A stretch of 64,000 nt of DNA from Opitutus sp. (GTDB taxonomy: Bacteria > Verrucomicrobiota > Verrucomicrobiia > Opitutales > Opitutaceae): NCBI GenBank assembly GCA_024707325.1, contig JANPZY010000001.1, positions 2,625,942 to 2,689,941 of the forward strand, read 5' to 3'. The translations under genes were made by a program, and so were the position numbers. The notes beneath the pieces are model-generated. The model was not told the origin of the DNA, searched no databases, and saw nothing but the letters and a program-made list of their open reading frames with translations. This document shows, one piece after another, positions 1 through 9,720 of this stretch (within the stretch, counting starts at the first letter, position 1; every line of letters starts with the position of its first letter).

Positions 1-267
1 CTCACAACTTCGTGAGGGAACTTTCGCGATTCCGCCTGAGACTTCCAACGCCTTGGGCGCTGATCGAGGCAAACTGGCCGTAATCTGCACCCACGGAAAA
101 AAGTTGCGCTGTTTTCTGTCCACGGCGCCTCCGGCGGCCCGGATGGCCGAAATGTGGCAGCCGTTAGGGCTCTCTAAACCATCCTCCGACGAGGGATCTC
201 TCCTAAGTAAGGTTTGCGGAACACTCCTGGCTCTATCGTCCCCGCAATGGGAAGCAGGTGGACGAGA

Positions 268-1323
268 ATGGCGCAGCATTTTCTCCTCGAACCGGTCGCG
301 GCAGGCGCCCGACAATTTCGGGTTGGACAACAATCGCAGGACACACGGTACGAGCTTCGCTCCAGCCGGCTGGTCCTGGCAGGGATCGTCGGCGTCATCA
401 TCATGGCGATCATCTTCTTCTGGGGCACGATGACCAGCATCCAGAGCATCGACAGCAAGGCGATCGACGCCGAGCGCGATCGCGCCGTGATCGCCGTAGG
501 GTTGCTGCAGCAATCCGGCGCCGCCATGGATAGCGTCATGGCCCGCAAGATCGGCCGCGACTACATCCTGGGTGATGCCCACCTGTCGCGGCCCGCCGAC
601 GTCACCAGCAACGAAACCTTCGTGCCGCTCGCCAATACCTCGCTGGTCCTCGCCTGGACGCCGCGCCGCTTCGCCAGCGAAACCGCCAGCTCGGTCGCGC
701 CGATCCGCATCGCGGCCGCCGGCACCGCTTTGCTCACGGTGATCTTCATCATGCTCCGGCTCTACCGGCTGGCGCGCGATCTCGAAGCCCGCCGCCGCGT
801 GGCCCGCGACCTGGCGACCCGCGATGCCTTGACCGGCCTCGCCAACCGACGCGGCTTCAACGAAGCGCTCGATGCCGGCTTTGCCTCCGGCGCGCCCATG
901 TCGCTGCTCTATCTCGATCTCGACCGCTTCAAGCAGGTCAACGACCGCTACGGCCATGCCATCGGCGACGAACTGCTCAACTGCGTGGCCCAGCGTCTCG
1001 CCCATATTGCCGGGCCCGACGATTGCGTCGCCCGTCTCGGTGGCGACGAATTCGTGCTGCTCCGCCGCAGCGCCGCAAGCCGTACCGAGCTCACCGAACT
1101 GGCGAGCCGTATCCACCAGCGCATCACCTTCCCCTATGGGCTGGGTGACGTCGAGGCCGATGTCGGCCTCTCCATCGGCGTCGCCACCCGCAGCGAACAC
1201 ATGCGCGATGCCCGCGATCTCGTCGCCAGCGCCGATGCCGCCCTCTACCGGGCCAAGGCCATCGACGGCGTCCCCTTCGCCTTCGCCGAAGAACTGGTCC
1301 GCGGCCTGCCCAAGGCCGCCTAG
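268..1323 (+). CDS. Membrane-bound diguanylate cyclase (GGDEF protein)
   Basis: Makes cyclic di-GMP from two GTP at the inner membrane. The 351-residue protein has one membrane helix at about residues 35-53, a short periplasmic stretch of roughly 90 residues, a second helix at about 147-165, and a C-terminal GGDEF domain with an intact RLGGDEF motif at 256-262, so it should be catalytically active. The position four-to-nine residues before GGDEF reads GPDD instead of RxxD, so the inhibitory product-binding site is probably absent. The periplasmic part is too short for a complete CHASE-type sensor. I chose the ATG preceded by AGGTGG; upstream TTG (214) and ATG (247) starts are also in frame but have weaker ribosome sites. 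Confidence 0.85.
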   Translation: MAQHFLLEPVAAGARQFRVGQQSQDTRYELRSSRLVLAGIVGVIIMAIIFFWGTMTSIQSIDSKAIDAERDRAVIAVGLLQQSGAAMDSVMARKIGRDYILGDAHLSRPADVTSNETFVPLANTSLVLAWTPRRFASETASSVAPIRIAAAGTALLTVIFIMLRLYRLARDLEARRRVARDLATRDALTGLANRRGFNEALDAGFASGAPMSLLYLDLDRFKQVNDRYGHAIGDELLNCVAQRLAHIAGPDDCVARLGGDEFVLLRRSAASRTELTELASRIHQRITFPYGLGDVEADVGLSIGVATRSEHMRDARDLVASADAALYRAKAIDGVPFAFAEELVRGLPKAA

Positions 1324-1916
1324 CGCACCGGCTCGTACAGGATGTGCGTCGTATATTTCGTGTGGCGCGCCGACACCGCCTTGAGCTCGGCGCTGAGCCC
1401 ATCCCAGAGCCGCTCGCCGCTGCCGAACAGCAGCGGGGTCAGCGACAGGTAGAGCCGGTCGACCTGACCGGCATTGAGATAGTGCCGCAGCGTCGAGACG
1501 CCACCCGCTATCGCCACATTCCGGCTGCCCGCCGCCTGCCGCGCCAGTTCCAGCGCGATCTCCGGTCCTTCGGTGATGAAGTGGAAGCTGGTACCGCCCT
1601 CCATCGTGAGCGTTGGCCGCGCATAGTGCGTCAGCACGTAGACGGGCGCGCGGTAGGGCGGGTTCGCTCCCCACCAGCCCTGCCAACCCGGATCGATCGG
1701 CCCCTCGCCGACCCCGAACATGTTCCGGCCCATGATGAAGGCGCCATAGTCGATCACCCTTTCGATCTCGGCCGCGTTGTTCTCGACATCCTCGAACATC
1801 CAGCGATGCAGCGCCTCGCCATCCGCGTCGCCGAACGGCTTGTCGAAGCTCTGGTTGAGGCCGGTGCCGAACCCGTCGAGCGACAGGCTCATATGCGCTT
1901 CCACCTGCTGGGTCAT
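1320..1916 (-). CDS. Dihydrofolate reductase-like (RibD C-terminal) family protein
   Basis: A 198-residue member of the dihydrofolate-reductase-like / RibD C-terminal family, which bind NADPH and reduce small heterocyclic substrates; the real substrate of these stand-alone proteins is usually unknown. Family marks seen: an N-terminal MSLSLDGF strand, the FIMGRNMFG segment, and the AGGVSTLRHYL motif that binds the cofactor near the C-terminus. The ATG is preceded by GGAGGGAACC, which decides the start against an in-frame TTG 12 bases upstream. It is transcribed divergently from the EamA exporter and overlaps the end of the diguanylate cyclase gene by 4 bases. Confidence 0.85.
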   Translation of the reverse strand: MTQQVEAHMSLSLDGFGTGLNQSFDKPFGDADGEALHRWMFEDVENNAAEIERVIDYGAFIMGRNMFGVGEGPIDPGWQGWWGANPPYRAPVYVLTHYARPTLTMEGGTSFHFITEGPEIALELARQAAGSRNVAIAGGVSTLRHYLNAGQVDRLYLSLTPLLFGSGERLWDGLSAELKAVSARHTKYTTHILYEPVR

Positions 1917-2016
1917 GGTTCCCTCCAATAGTTAAGTAATCACTTTAGTATTGGATCACGAAGCTGACGTCAACCCACTGGACACCGGACCCGCGCCAGA
2001 CTACGCCCGGCGCACC

Positions 2017-2922
2017 ATGTCGCCCCGCCTTCTTGCCCATCTGGGCATGCTGCTGTTTGCAGCCTTCATCGCCGGATCGTTCACCACGGGTGCTCTCGCC
2101 GTGCCGCATCTGGCGCCGGTGCCGCTCAACGCCGCGCGCTTCCTCCTGGCGTCGCTGCTGATGGGTGTCTGGGCCTTCGGCATCGCCCGGCAGAGATTCG
2201 CCCTTCCCAAACAGCCCTGGCGCTTCGGCATCACCGGTTTCCTCACCGCGATCTACTTCGTCACCATGTTCATCGCGCTCACCATGACGCTGCCGGTGGC
2301 GACCAGCGCGGTCTATACGCTGGTGCCGATCATGACGGCGGTGACCGCCTTCTTCCTCATCGGCCAGCGCTCCGGCCCGGCGGTGATCCTCAGTCTCGTA
2401 CTGGCTGGCGCCGGCGCCATCTGGGTCATTTTCCGCGCCGACATCGACGCGCTGCTGCGCTTCGACGTGGGGCAGGGCGAGCTGATCTACTTCGTCGGTT
2501 GCGTCGCCTATGCGGTCTACACCCCGCTGCTGCGCAAATTCCAGCGCGGCGAACCCGCCATGGTGCTGAGCTTCTGGACCCTGACCGCCACCGCCCTCTG
2601 GATCACCCTCTACGGCATCGGCGACATTGTGCGGGTCGACTGGCTGGCGCTGCCGCCCGTGGTCTGGTGGGTGCTGCTCTATCTGGCGGTGGCGCCGACG
2701 GCGATCTGCTTTTTCCTCATCCAGTATGCCTCGCTGCACCTGCCCTCGGCCAAGGTCGTCGCCTATGGCTACCTGGTGCCGGCCTTCGTCATCATCTTCG
2801 AAGGCCTCTTCGGCCACGGCTGGACCACGCTGAGCGTCGTCATGGGCGCGGCGGTGACGGTGCTCGGGCTGGTGGTGCTGGCCTTCGTGCCCGACGGCAA
2901 GGGTCCCGCGCCGCGCAGCTAA
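2017..2922 (+). CDS. EamA/DMT family transporter
   Basis: A 301-residue inner-membrane protein of the drug/metabolite transporter superfamily, built of two tandem EamA domains and about ten hydrophobic helices. Members export amino acids, nucleosides or other metabolites; nothing here fixes the substrate. I chose the ATG in front of the first helix (MSPRLLAHLG); an upstream in-frame TTG at 1951 would add 22 hydrophilic residues. The gene ends tail-to-tail with the NYN-domain gene, sharing stop-codon bases. It faces the dihydrofolate-reductase-like gene across an AT-rich spacer containing an imperfect TTAAGT/ACTTTA dyad that could be a shared operator. Confidence 0.85.
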   Translation: MSPRLLAHLGMLLFAAFIAGSFTTGALAVPHLAPVPLNAARFLLASLLMGVWAFGIARQRFALPKQPWRFGITGFLTAIYFVTMFIALTMTLPVATSAVYTLVPIMTAVTAFFLIGQRSGPAVILSLVLAGAGAIWVIFRADIDALLRFDVGQGELIYFVGCVAYAVYTPLLRKFQRGEPAMVLSFWTLTATALWITLYGIGDIVRVDWLALPPVVWWVLLYLAVAPTAICFFLIQYASLHLPSAKVVAYGYLVPAFVIIFEGLFGHGWTTLSVVMGAAVTVLGLVVLAFVPDGKGPAPRS

Positions 2923-3628
2923 CGGCCCACCACGGACAGCTTGTTGAACTTGACGCTGATCCAGCGCTGCGGCCCGTCATCGTGGATGTCCACGAGGTCG
3001 AGTGCTTTGAGCGCCTTGAGGAACTTGCCGGCCCCGCCGACCCGCTCGGCGAGGTCGGGCGCATTGAGCTTGATGAAGGTCGCGGCCTTGGCGGTCAGCA
3101 CCTTGCCCTCGACGCCGGACTCCCGGCAGACCGCGTGCAACAATTCGTGCAACCGCTTGATGTCGAGCTGGTCGAGCCCGCGCTCGGTCGCCGCCGGCAG
3201 CAGCGGCAGCGGCGGGGTCAGCACGTGGAATTCGGTGAACGCCTTGCGGTAGCTCTCGCTCGCATTGTCCTTTCCGAAGCCATGCACGCGGCAGGTTGTC
3301 GGTCCGCAGGCCGTCGCGCCAGCGCGGTGAAATCCTTGTTGCTTGAAGGGATGCAGAAGCCACGGACCTTTCCGGCATGGAGGAGGTCCATTGCCGCGAT
3401 TGTTGTGGGGATATCGGCCGCGTTCTTGCCGCTATGGAACTGATGCCGAAGCTCGATCCCCTCGCGCTGCGCCCCCTCCTGCCAGCCCGGATGCGGCCAC
3501 GAGAAGAAATCGCCATGCAGCTGCCACACCACCGGCACGCCGATCGCCTCGACCTTCTCCCTGAGCGGCTCGAACAGCAGCGACGAGATATTCTCGGCAT
3601 CGATGAGAACAGCCAAAGGCACGCGCAT
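2919..3628 (-). CDS. NYN (PIN-like) domain protein with C-terminal OST-HTH-like domain, frameshifted
   Basis: Reading through the breaks, an N-terminal NYN/LabA-like domain (LAVLIDAENIS near the start, SSNKDFTALA later) is followed by a LOTUS/OST-HTH-like region ending in RWISVKFNKL. NYN proteins are putative PIN-fold ribonucleases; the first Asp (IDAEN) and the SSNKDF Asp are expected metal ligands and are present. The frame breaks twice, near 3318 and 3290, where one extra base each would restore ARRLRTDNL and PVHGFGKDN, the usual family sequence. Both breaks look like indel errors rather than decay, because the sequence on either side stays family-like. The gene overlaps the EamA stop. Confidence 0.7.
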
Positions 3629-3713
3629 ATGAGGCTCCGGACTTGGGCGGACCATGTCATCGCTGTTTTGAAGAAGATTGCAGACTTTATCTGCAATTGT
3701 ACCGGTCAGGGCG

Positions 3714-4088
3714 TCAGCAGCGGCTGCTCGCCCTCGAGAGAGGCTCCCTCGGAAACCCGCTTTTCATTCGGGTCTCGAAGTTGGCCAGCCGACCCATGAC
3801 CTCCGACCGCATCATCGCTCGATGTCATCTTTGATCTCGACGATCCGGTGTTCCAGTTCGTCGAACCGCCGCTCATGCCGCTGCCCCCTCGCTGCGCCTG
3901 ATCAACTGCAGGATAGCACGCGCATATCGCCGAGATCGTTGCGCGCCTCGGCCATATCCCCACGCATACTGATGAGAGTCCCCGTGTATGCTGCCCACTT
4001 CCCCGCGCAAGCTGGTGAGTTCGCCGCGCACACTGCCCATTTCGCCGCTCACGCCGCCCATGTCATGGCGCATGTCAGTGGATTTCAC
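3714..4088 (-). pseudogene. Small coiled-coil protein, broken by several frame changes
   Basis: Joining three frames gives about 120 residues of heptad-like sequence: repeats of the type MGSVRGELTSLRGEVGSI, then MRGDMAEARNDLGDMR, then RFDELEHRIVEIKDDIE and MGRLANFETRMK. Such patterns are typical of short alphaproteobacterial coiled-coil proteins of unknown function. At least three frame changes are needed, near 3990, 3905 and 3830, and there is a GTG start at 4088 without a clear ribosome site. It lies directly downstream of rutR on the same strand. It may be an intact gene damaged by indel errors or a genuine remnant; the sequence alone does not decide. Confidence 0.4.
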
Positions 4089-4109
4089 TGCGCATTTCGC
4101 GCTGTTCAG

Positions 4110-4831
4110 TCAGAACGCGCTCCAGCTGCCTGGCAGGAACAGTTGCTCGAGATAGCGGGGGTCGCCCGGCATCCTCAAAGCGGCCTTCACCGCCCCGATC
4201 CTTGCCCAGAACGGCGCGCACCTGCACGTCGAAATCGGCGTAATGCTGGGTGGTGGCCCAGATCGAGAAGATCAGGTGGTAAGGGTCGGTACGGGCGAGC
4301 TTGCCCTGGTCCATCCAGCCGAGCAGAATCTTGGCCTTTTTCGTCGACCAGGTTCTTGAGGTCGACCTCGAGCATCTCGATGATGCGCGGCGCACCCTGC
4401 AGCATCTCATTGGCAAAGAGCCGGCTCTCGCGCGGATAGTCGCGCGCCATTTCGAGCTTGCGACGGATATAGGAGCGGATTTCGGGAACGGGATCGCCAT
4501 CGGCGTCCATTTCCTTGAGCGGCGCCAGCCAGGTGTCCAGCAAGGCCGACATCAGCCGGCGATGAATCTCCTCCTTGCGGGGGAAATAATATAGCAGGTT
4601 GGGTTTGCTCATCCCCGCCACTTCGGCGATCTGGTCGATGGTGGAACCGCGAAAGCCGTGCATCGAAAAGACGTCCAGCGCCGCTTCGAGAATGAGGTCC
4701 TGCTTCTCGCGCTGGATGCGCGTCAGCGGCCGCGGCTTGGCATGGGGATGCGCCGCCGCCTTGGCGTCAGCCTTGTGCTGGCGTCTCGGGGTGAGGGCGG
4801 GCTCGGCACTTTTCACTTTGTTCGGCGGCAT
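4110..4831 (-). CDS. rutR: TetR-family pyrimidine-responsive regulator RutR, frameshifted
   Basis: Repressor/activator of pyrimidine degradation that binds uracil in its enterobacterial homologues. Seen: a basic N-terminal tail, a TetR helix-turn-helix (FRGSTIDQIAEVAGMSKPNLLYYF) and, in the next frame, the RutR C-terminal signature DPYHLIFSIWATTQHYADF. The frame breaks in a run of five A near 4345, where one A fewer restores DEKAKILLGW, and again near 4165 before the last 20 residues. The ATG at 4831 is preceded by AAGGCG. It is divergent from the beta-alanine aminotransferase gene, with a RutR-like operator between them, matching the pyrimidine catabolism genes that follow. Confidence 0.8.
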
Positions 4832-4866
4832 TTTCGCCTTGCTAGAAAGTTTGGGAGTGCTAACAT

Positions 4867-4882
4867 TTTTCCAACTGGTCAA
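4867..4882. promoter_or_regulatory. RutR-type operator
   Basis: Read on the minus strand the site is TTGACCAGTTGGAAAA. The RutR consensus known from E. coli is TTGACCA-NN-TGGTCAA, so 12 of 14 specified positions match and the left half-site is perfect. It sits between rutR and the beta-alanine aminotransferase gene, where it could control both divergent promoters. Confidence 0.6.
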
Positions 4883-4958
4883 AATTTGGGGACCTTAGCG
4901 GGTCCGCGTCAAGAGACAAAAGACGAGCCAGTGCAGAATCAGAGGGGAGCGCGACTTC

Positions 4959-6286
4959 GTGTCCAATTCAAATGCGGTGGTGCCGAACGATCTGAATGCG
5001 TTCTGGATGCCCTTTACGGCAAATCGCCAGTTCAAGAAATCCCCGCGCATGTTCGTCGCCGCCAAGGACATGCACTATACGACTTCCGACGGTCGCCAGG
5101 TGCTCGACGGCACGGCGGGCCTGTGGTGCGTCAATGCCGGCCATACCCGCCCCAAGATCGTCGAAGCCATCGCCAAACAGGCCGCCGAGCTCGATTACGC
5201 CCCCGCCTTCCAGATGGGCCATCCCAAGGCGTTCGAGCTGGCCAACCGCATCGTCGACATCGCCCCCAAGGGGCTCGACCATGTGCTCTTCACCAATTCC
5301 GGCTCCGAATCGGTCGAGACCGCGCTCAAGGTGGCGCTGGCCTATCATCGCGTAAAGGGCGACGGCGCCCGCTCGCGCCTGATCGGCCGCGAACGCGCCT
5401 ATCACGGCGTCAATTTCGGCGGCATTTCGGTGGGCGGCATCGTCACCAACCGCAAGATGTTCGGCAGCCTGCTCACCGGCGTCGACCACATGCCGCACAC
5501 GCATAACCTCGCTAAGAACGCCTTCTCCAAGGGCCTGCCCGAGCATGGCGTGGACCTCGCCGACGAGCTGGAACGCATCGTCACTCTGCATGATGCCTCG
5601 ACCATTGCCGCCGTCATCGTCGAGCCGGTGGCCGGCTCCACTGGCGTGCTGATCCCTCCTGCGGGCTATCTGCAGCGCCTGCGCGACATCACCAAAAAGC
5701 ACGGCATATTGCTGATCTTCGACGAGGTCATCACCGGCTTCGGACGGCTGGGCACACCCTTCGGCGCCGATTATTTCGGCGTCACGCCCGATATCATGGT
5801 GACCGCCAAGGGCCTGACCAACGGCGTCATCCCCATGGGCGCCGTTCTGGTGAGTTCCGACATCCACGACGCCTTCATGCAGGGGCCAGAACACGTCATC
5901 GAGTTCTTCCACGGCTATACCTATTCGGGCAATCCCATCGCCTCGGCGGCGGGCCTGGCCACGCTCGAAACCTACAAGGACGAGGACCTTCTCACGCGCG
6001 GCGCCGAACTCGCGCCCGTCTGGCAGGATGCGCTGCATTCGCTCAAGGGCGAACCGCATGTCATCGACATCAGGAATATCGGCCTGGTCGGCGCCATCGA
6101 GCTCGAACCCATTGCCGGCGCGCCGACCAAGCGCGCCTTCTCGGCCTTCGTGAAAGCCTTCGAGGATGGCTACCTGATCCGCACCACCGGCGACATCATC
6201 GCGCTGAGCCCGCCGCTGATCGTCAGCAAGGCGCAGATCGCCGAACTGATCGATGCCATTCGCACCGTCTTGAGGAGCATCGACTG

Positions 6287-6287
<1 letters not shown>
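4959..6287 (+). CDS. Omega-amino acid (beta-alanine):pyruvate aminotransferase
   Basis: Class III PLP-dependent aminotransferase of 442 residues. It transfers the amino group of beta-alanine to pyruvate, giving malonate semialdehyde and alanine, the fourth step of reductive pyrimidine degradation. Seen: FTNSGSESVETALK (phosphate-binding region, from about 111), LLIFDEVITGFGR with the cofactor Asp255, and the Schiff-base Lys284 in VTAKGLTNG. Context (RutR upstream, semialdehyde dehydrogenase overlapping downstream, hydantoinase-type enzymes beyond) favours beta-alanine over other omega-amino acids. The start is GTG with AGAGGGGAGC upstream. The stop overlaps the next start (TGATG), so translation is probably coupled. 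Confidence 0.9.
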
Positions 6288-7783
<1,496 letters not shown>

Positions 7784-7787
7784 CGAT

Positions 7788-8297
7788 ATGCACAAAGCTC
7801 CTCCCAGCGCCGAGGCGGTTCCCACCTCTCCCCTCAGGGGAGAGGTCGCCGCGCAGCGGCGGGTGAGGGGTTCGGTGCCGCGGGCACGTTCATTGCGTCG
7901 CAATCCGACGGATGCCGAACAGCGCCTGTGGTCCATCCTTCGCGCTCGCCAATTGGGCGGGCATAAGTTTGTCCGTCAGGTTCCGATTGGCCCCTATTTT
8001 GCTGATTTCGTCTGCCGCGAAGCGGCGCTGATCATTGAAGTCGACGGTGGCCAACATGCGGGTTCTTTGCATGACAAAAAACGTACCGCTTTCCTGACCG
8101 CTGAGGGCTATTCCGTATTGCGATGCTGGAACAATGATGTGCTGGGCAACCTGCAAGGCGTTGCGGAAAGCATTCTCGCCGTCCTGGCATCGTACCCCTC
8201 ACCCGACCTCCGCTACGCTCCGGCCACCCTCTCCCCTCAGGGAGGGGGAAGAAAGGCTCGACTGCCGCCACGTCCAAACAACGCAGCTATCGGCTGA
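7788..8297 (+). CDS. DUF559 (Vsr/endonuclease-fold) domain protein
   Basis: A 169-residue ORF with the DUF559 core: TDAEQRLWSILRARQLGGHKF, then FVCREAALIIEVDGGQH and a conserved RCWNNDVL near the end. DUF559 is related to the very-short-patch-repair endonuclease fold, and EVDGGQH holds the predicted catalytic acids; no member has a settled role. It interrupts the pyrimidine operon. Its first 40 codons and last 30 codons are made of the palindromic intergenic repeat (7824-7870 and 8195-8248), so the gene is wrapped in repeat sequence and the true ends are uncertain; a shorter protein starting around 7877-7890 is possible. Confidence 0.7.
   Translation: MHKAPPSAEAVPTSPLRGEVAAQRRVRGSVPRARSLRRNPTDAEQRLWSILRARQLGGHKFVRQVPIGPYFADFVCREAALIIEVDGGQHAGSLHDKKRTAFLTAEGYSVLRCWNNDVLGNLQGVAESILAVLASYPSPDLRYAPATLSPQGGGRKARLPPRPNNAAIG
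7824..7870 (+). repeat. Modular palindromic element, copy 1
   Basis: A perfect inverted repeat (CTCTCCCC / GGGGAGAG around CTCA) is followed by a second hairpin, CGCCGC-GCA-GCGGCG, and then GGTGAGGGG. The same arm-hairpin-GGTGAGG layout recurs at 12020, 23068 and 47088 with a different hairpin in each. This copy lies inside the 5' part of the DUF559 ORF. Confidence 0.7.
8195..8248 (-). repeat. Modular palindromic element, copy 2 (imperfect)
   Basis: On the minus strand: an arm related to CTGAGGGGAGAGGG, an internal CGGAGCGTAGCGGAG segment that is more a direct repeat than a hairpin, then GGGTGAGGGG. It closes the DUF559 ORF, opposite in orientation to copy 1, so the gene is bracketed by inverted copies. 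Confidence 0.55.
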
Positions 8298-8332
8298 CGG
8301 CCGATCTGCCCCGTCTCGTGAAGGATTGAAAC

Positions 8333-9583
8333 ATGTCTGCCCCAGGAGAAAACCTTCGTATCAATGGTGATCGGCTCTGGGACAGCCTCATGGAGATGGC
8401 GAAGATTGGCCCCGGCATTGCCGGCGGCAATAATCGCCAGACGTTGACCGACAGCGACAAGGAAGGGCGCGAACTCTTCCAGCGCTGGTGCGAGGATGCG
8501 GGCCTCATCATGGGCGTCGACAAGATGGGCACCATGTTCATGACGCGGCCGGGCACCGACCCGGACGCGCTGCCGGTCTATGTGGGCTCCCACCTCGATA
8601 CCCAGCCCACCGGCGGCAAGTATGACGGCGTGCTGGGCGTGCTGTCCGGGCTCGAAGTGGTCAGGACGATGAATGACCTGGGCATCAAGACGAAACACCC
8701 CATCGTGGTCACCAACTGGACCAATGAAGAAGGCGCCCGCTTCGCCCCGGCCATGCTGGCCTCAGGCGTCTTTGCCGGCATCCACACGCTGGAATACGCC
8801 TATGATCGCAAGGACCAAGAGGGCAAGAGCTTCGGCGACGAGCTGCAGCGCATCGGCTGGGTCGGCGAGGAGCCGGTCGGCGCCCGCAAGATGCATGCCT
8901 ATTTCGAATATCACATCGAGCAGGGCCCGATCCTCGAAGCCGAGAACAAGCAGATCGGCGTCGTCACCCACGGCCAGGGCCTGTGGTGGCTCGAATTCAC
9001 CTTGACCGGCAAGGAAGCCCATACCGGCTCGACGCCGATGAACATGCGCGTCAATGCCGGTCTGGCCATGGCGCGGATCCTCGAAATGGTGCAGGCCGTC
9101 GCCATGGATCACCAGCCCGGCGCCGTCGGTGGCGTGGGCCAGATGAAGTTCTCGCCGAACTCACGCAACGTCTTGCCGGGCAATGTGGTCTTCACCGTGG
9201 ATATCCGCTCGCCGGAACTGGGCAAGCTCAATTCCATGCGTGGGCAAATCGAAAGCAAGGCGCAGGAAATCTGCCAGCAACTCGGCGTCGGCTATGCCAT
9301 GGAGGCGGTCGGGCATTTCGACCCCGTCACCTTCGACCCGACCCTGGTCGGGCGCGTCCGCGCCGCCGCCGAGAAGCTCGGTTACAGCCACATGGACATC
9401 ATCTCCGGCGCCGGTCATGACGCCTGCTGGACCAACAAGGTGGCCCCCAGCACCATGGTCATGTGCCCCTGTGTGGATGGTCTCAGCCATAACGAAGCCG
9501 AAGACATTTCCCGTGAATGGGCCACTGCCGGCGCCGATGTGCTGTTCCACGCAGTGGTGGAGACGGCGGAGATCGTGGAATGA
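8333..9583 (+). CDS. N-carbamoyl-beta-alanine amidohydrolase (M20 Zn hydrolase; AmaB/HyuC family)
   Basis: Metal-dependent hydrolase of 416 residues that removes the carbamoyl group from N-carbamoyl-beta-alanine, releasing beta-alanine, CO2 and ammonia; homologues also act on N-carbamoyl-L-amino acids. The M20 dinuclear metal ligands are all visible: His87 (VGSHLDTQPTGG), Asp98 (KYDG), Glu133 (WTNEEG), His194 (YHIEQGP) and His386 (LSHNEAE). The hydantoinase-type neighbour downstream supplies its substrate and the aminotransferase upstream consumes its product, so beta-ureidopropionase is the most likely role. Confidence 0.9.
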   Translation: MSAPGENLRINGDRLWDSLMEMAKIGPGIAGGNNRQTLTDSDKEGRELFQRWCEDAGLIMGVDKMGTMFMTRPGTDPDALPVYVGSHLDTQPTGGKYDGVLGVLSGLEVVRTMNDLGIKTKHPIVVTNWTNEEGARFAPAMLASGVFAGIHTLEYAYDRKDQEGKSFGDELQRIGWVGEEPVGARKMHAYFEYHIEQGPILEAENKQIGVVTHGQGLWWLEFTLTGKEAHTGSTPMNMRVNAGLAMARILEMVQAVAMDHQPGAVGGVGQMKFSPNSRNVLPGNVVFTVDIRSPELGKLNSMRGQIESKAQEICQQLGVGYAMEAVGHFDPVTFDPTLVGRVRAAAEKLGYSHMDIISGAGHDACWTNKVAPSTMVMCPCVDGLSHNEAEDISREWATAGADVLFHAVVETAEIVE

Positions 9584-9720
9584 TGCGGCAGGGATGACAC
9601 CACCGCCCGCCGGATGATCAGGAGGACATTCGGCAACTGGCACCGAACTTGCAGCAATGGCCAAGATGGGCCGGACAGGGCGAATGAAACAGCGAATTTG
9701 ACTAAGGGAGTGAGCAAGAA

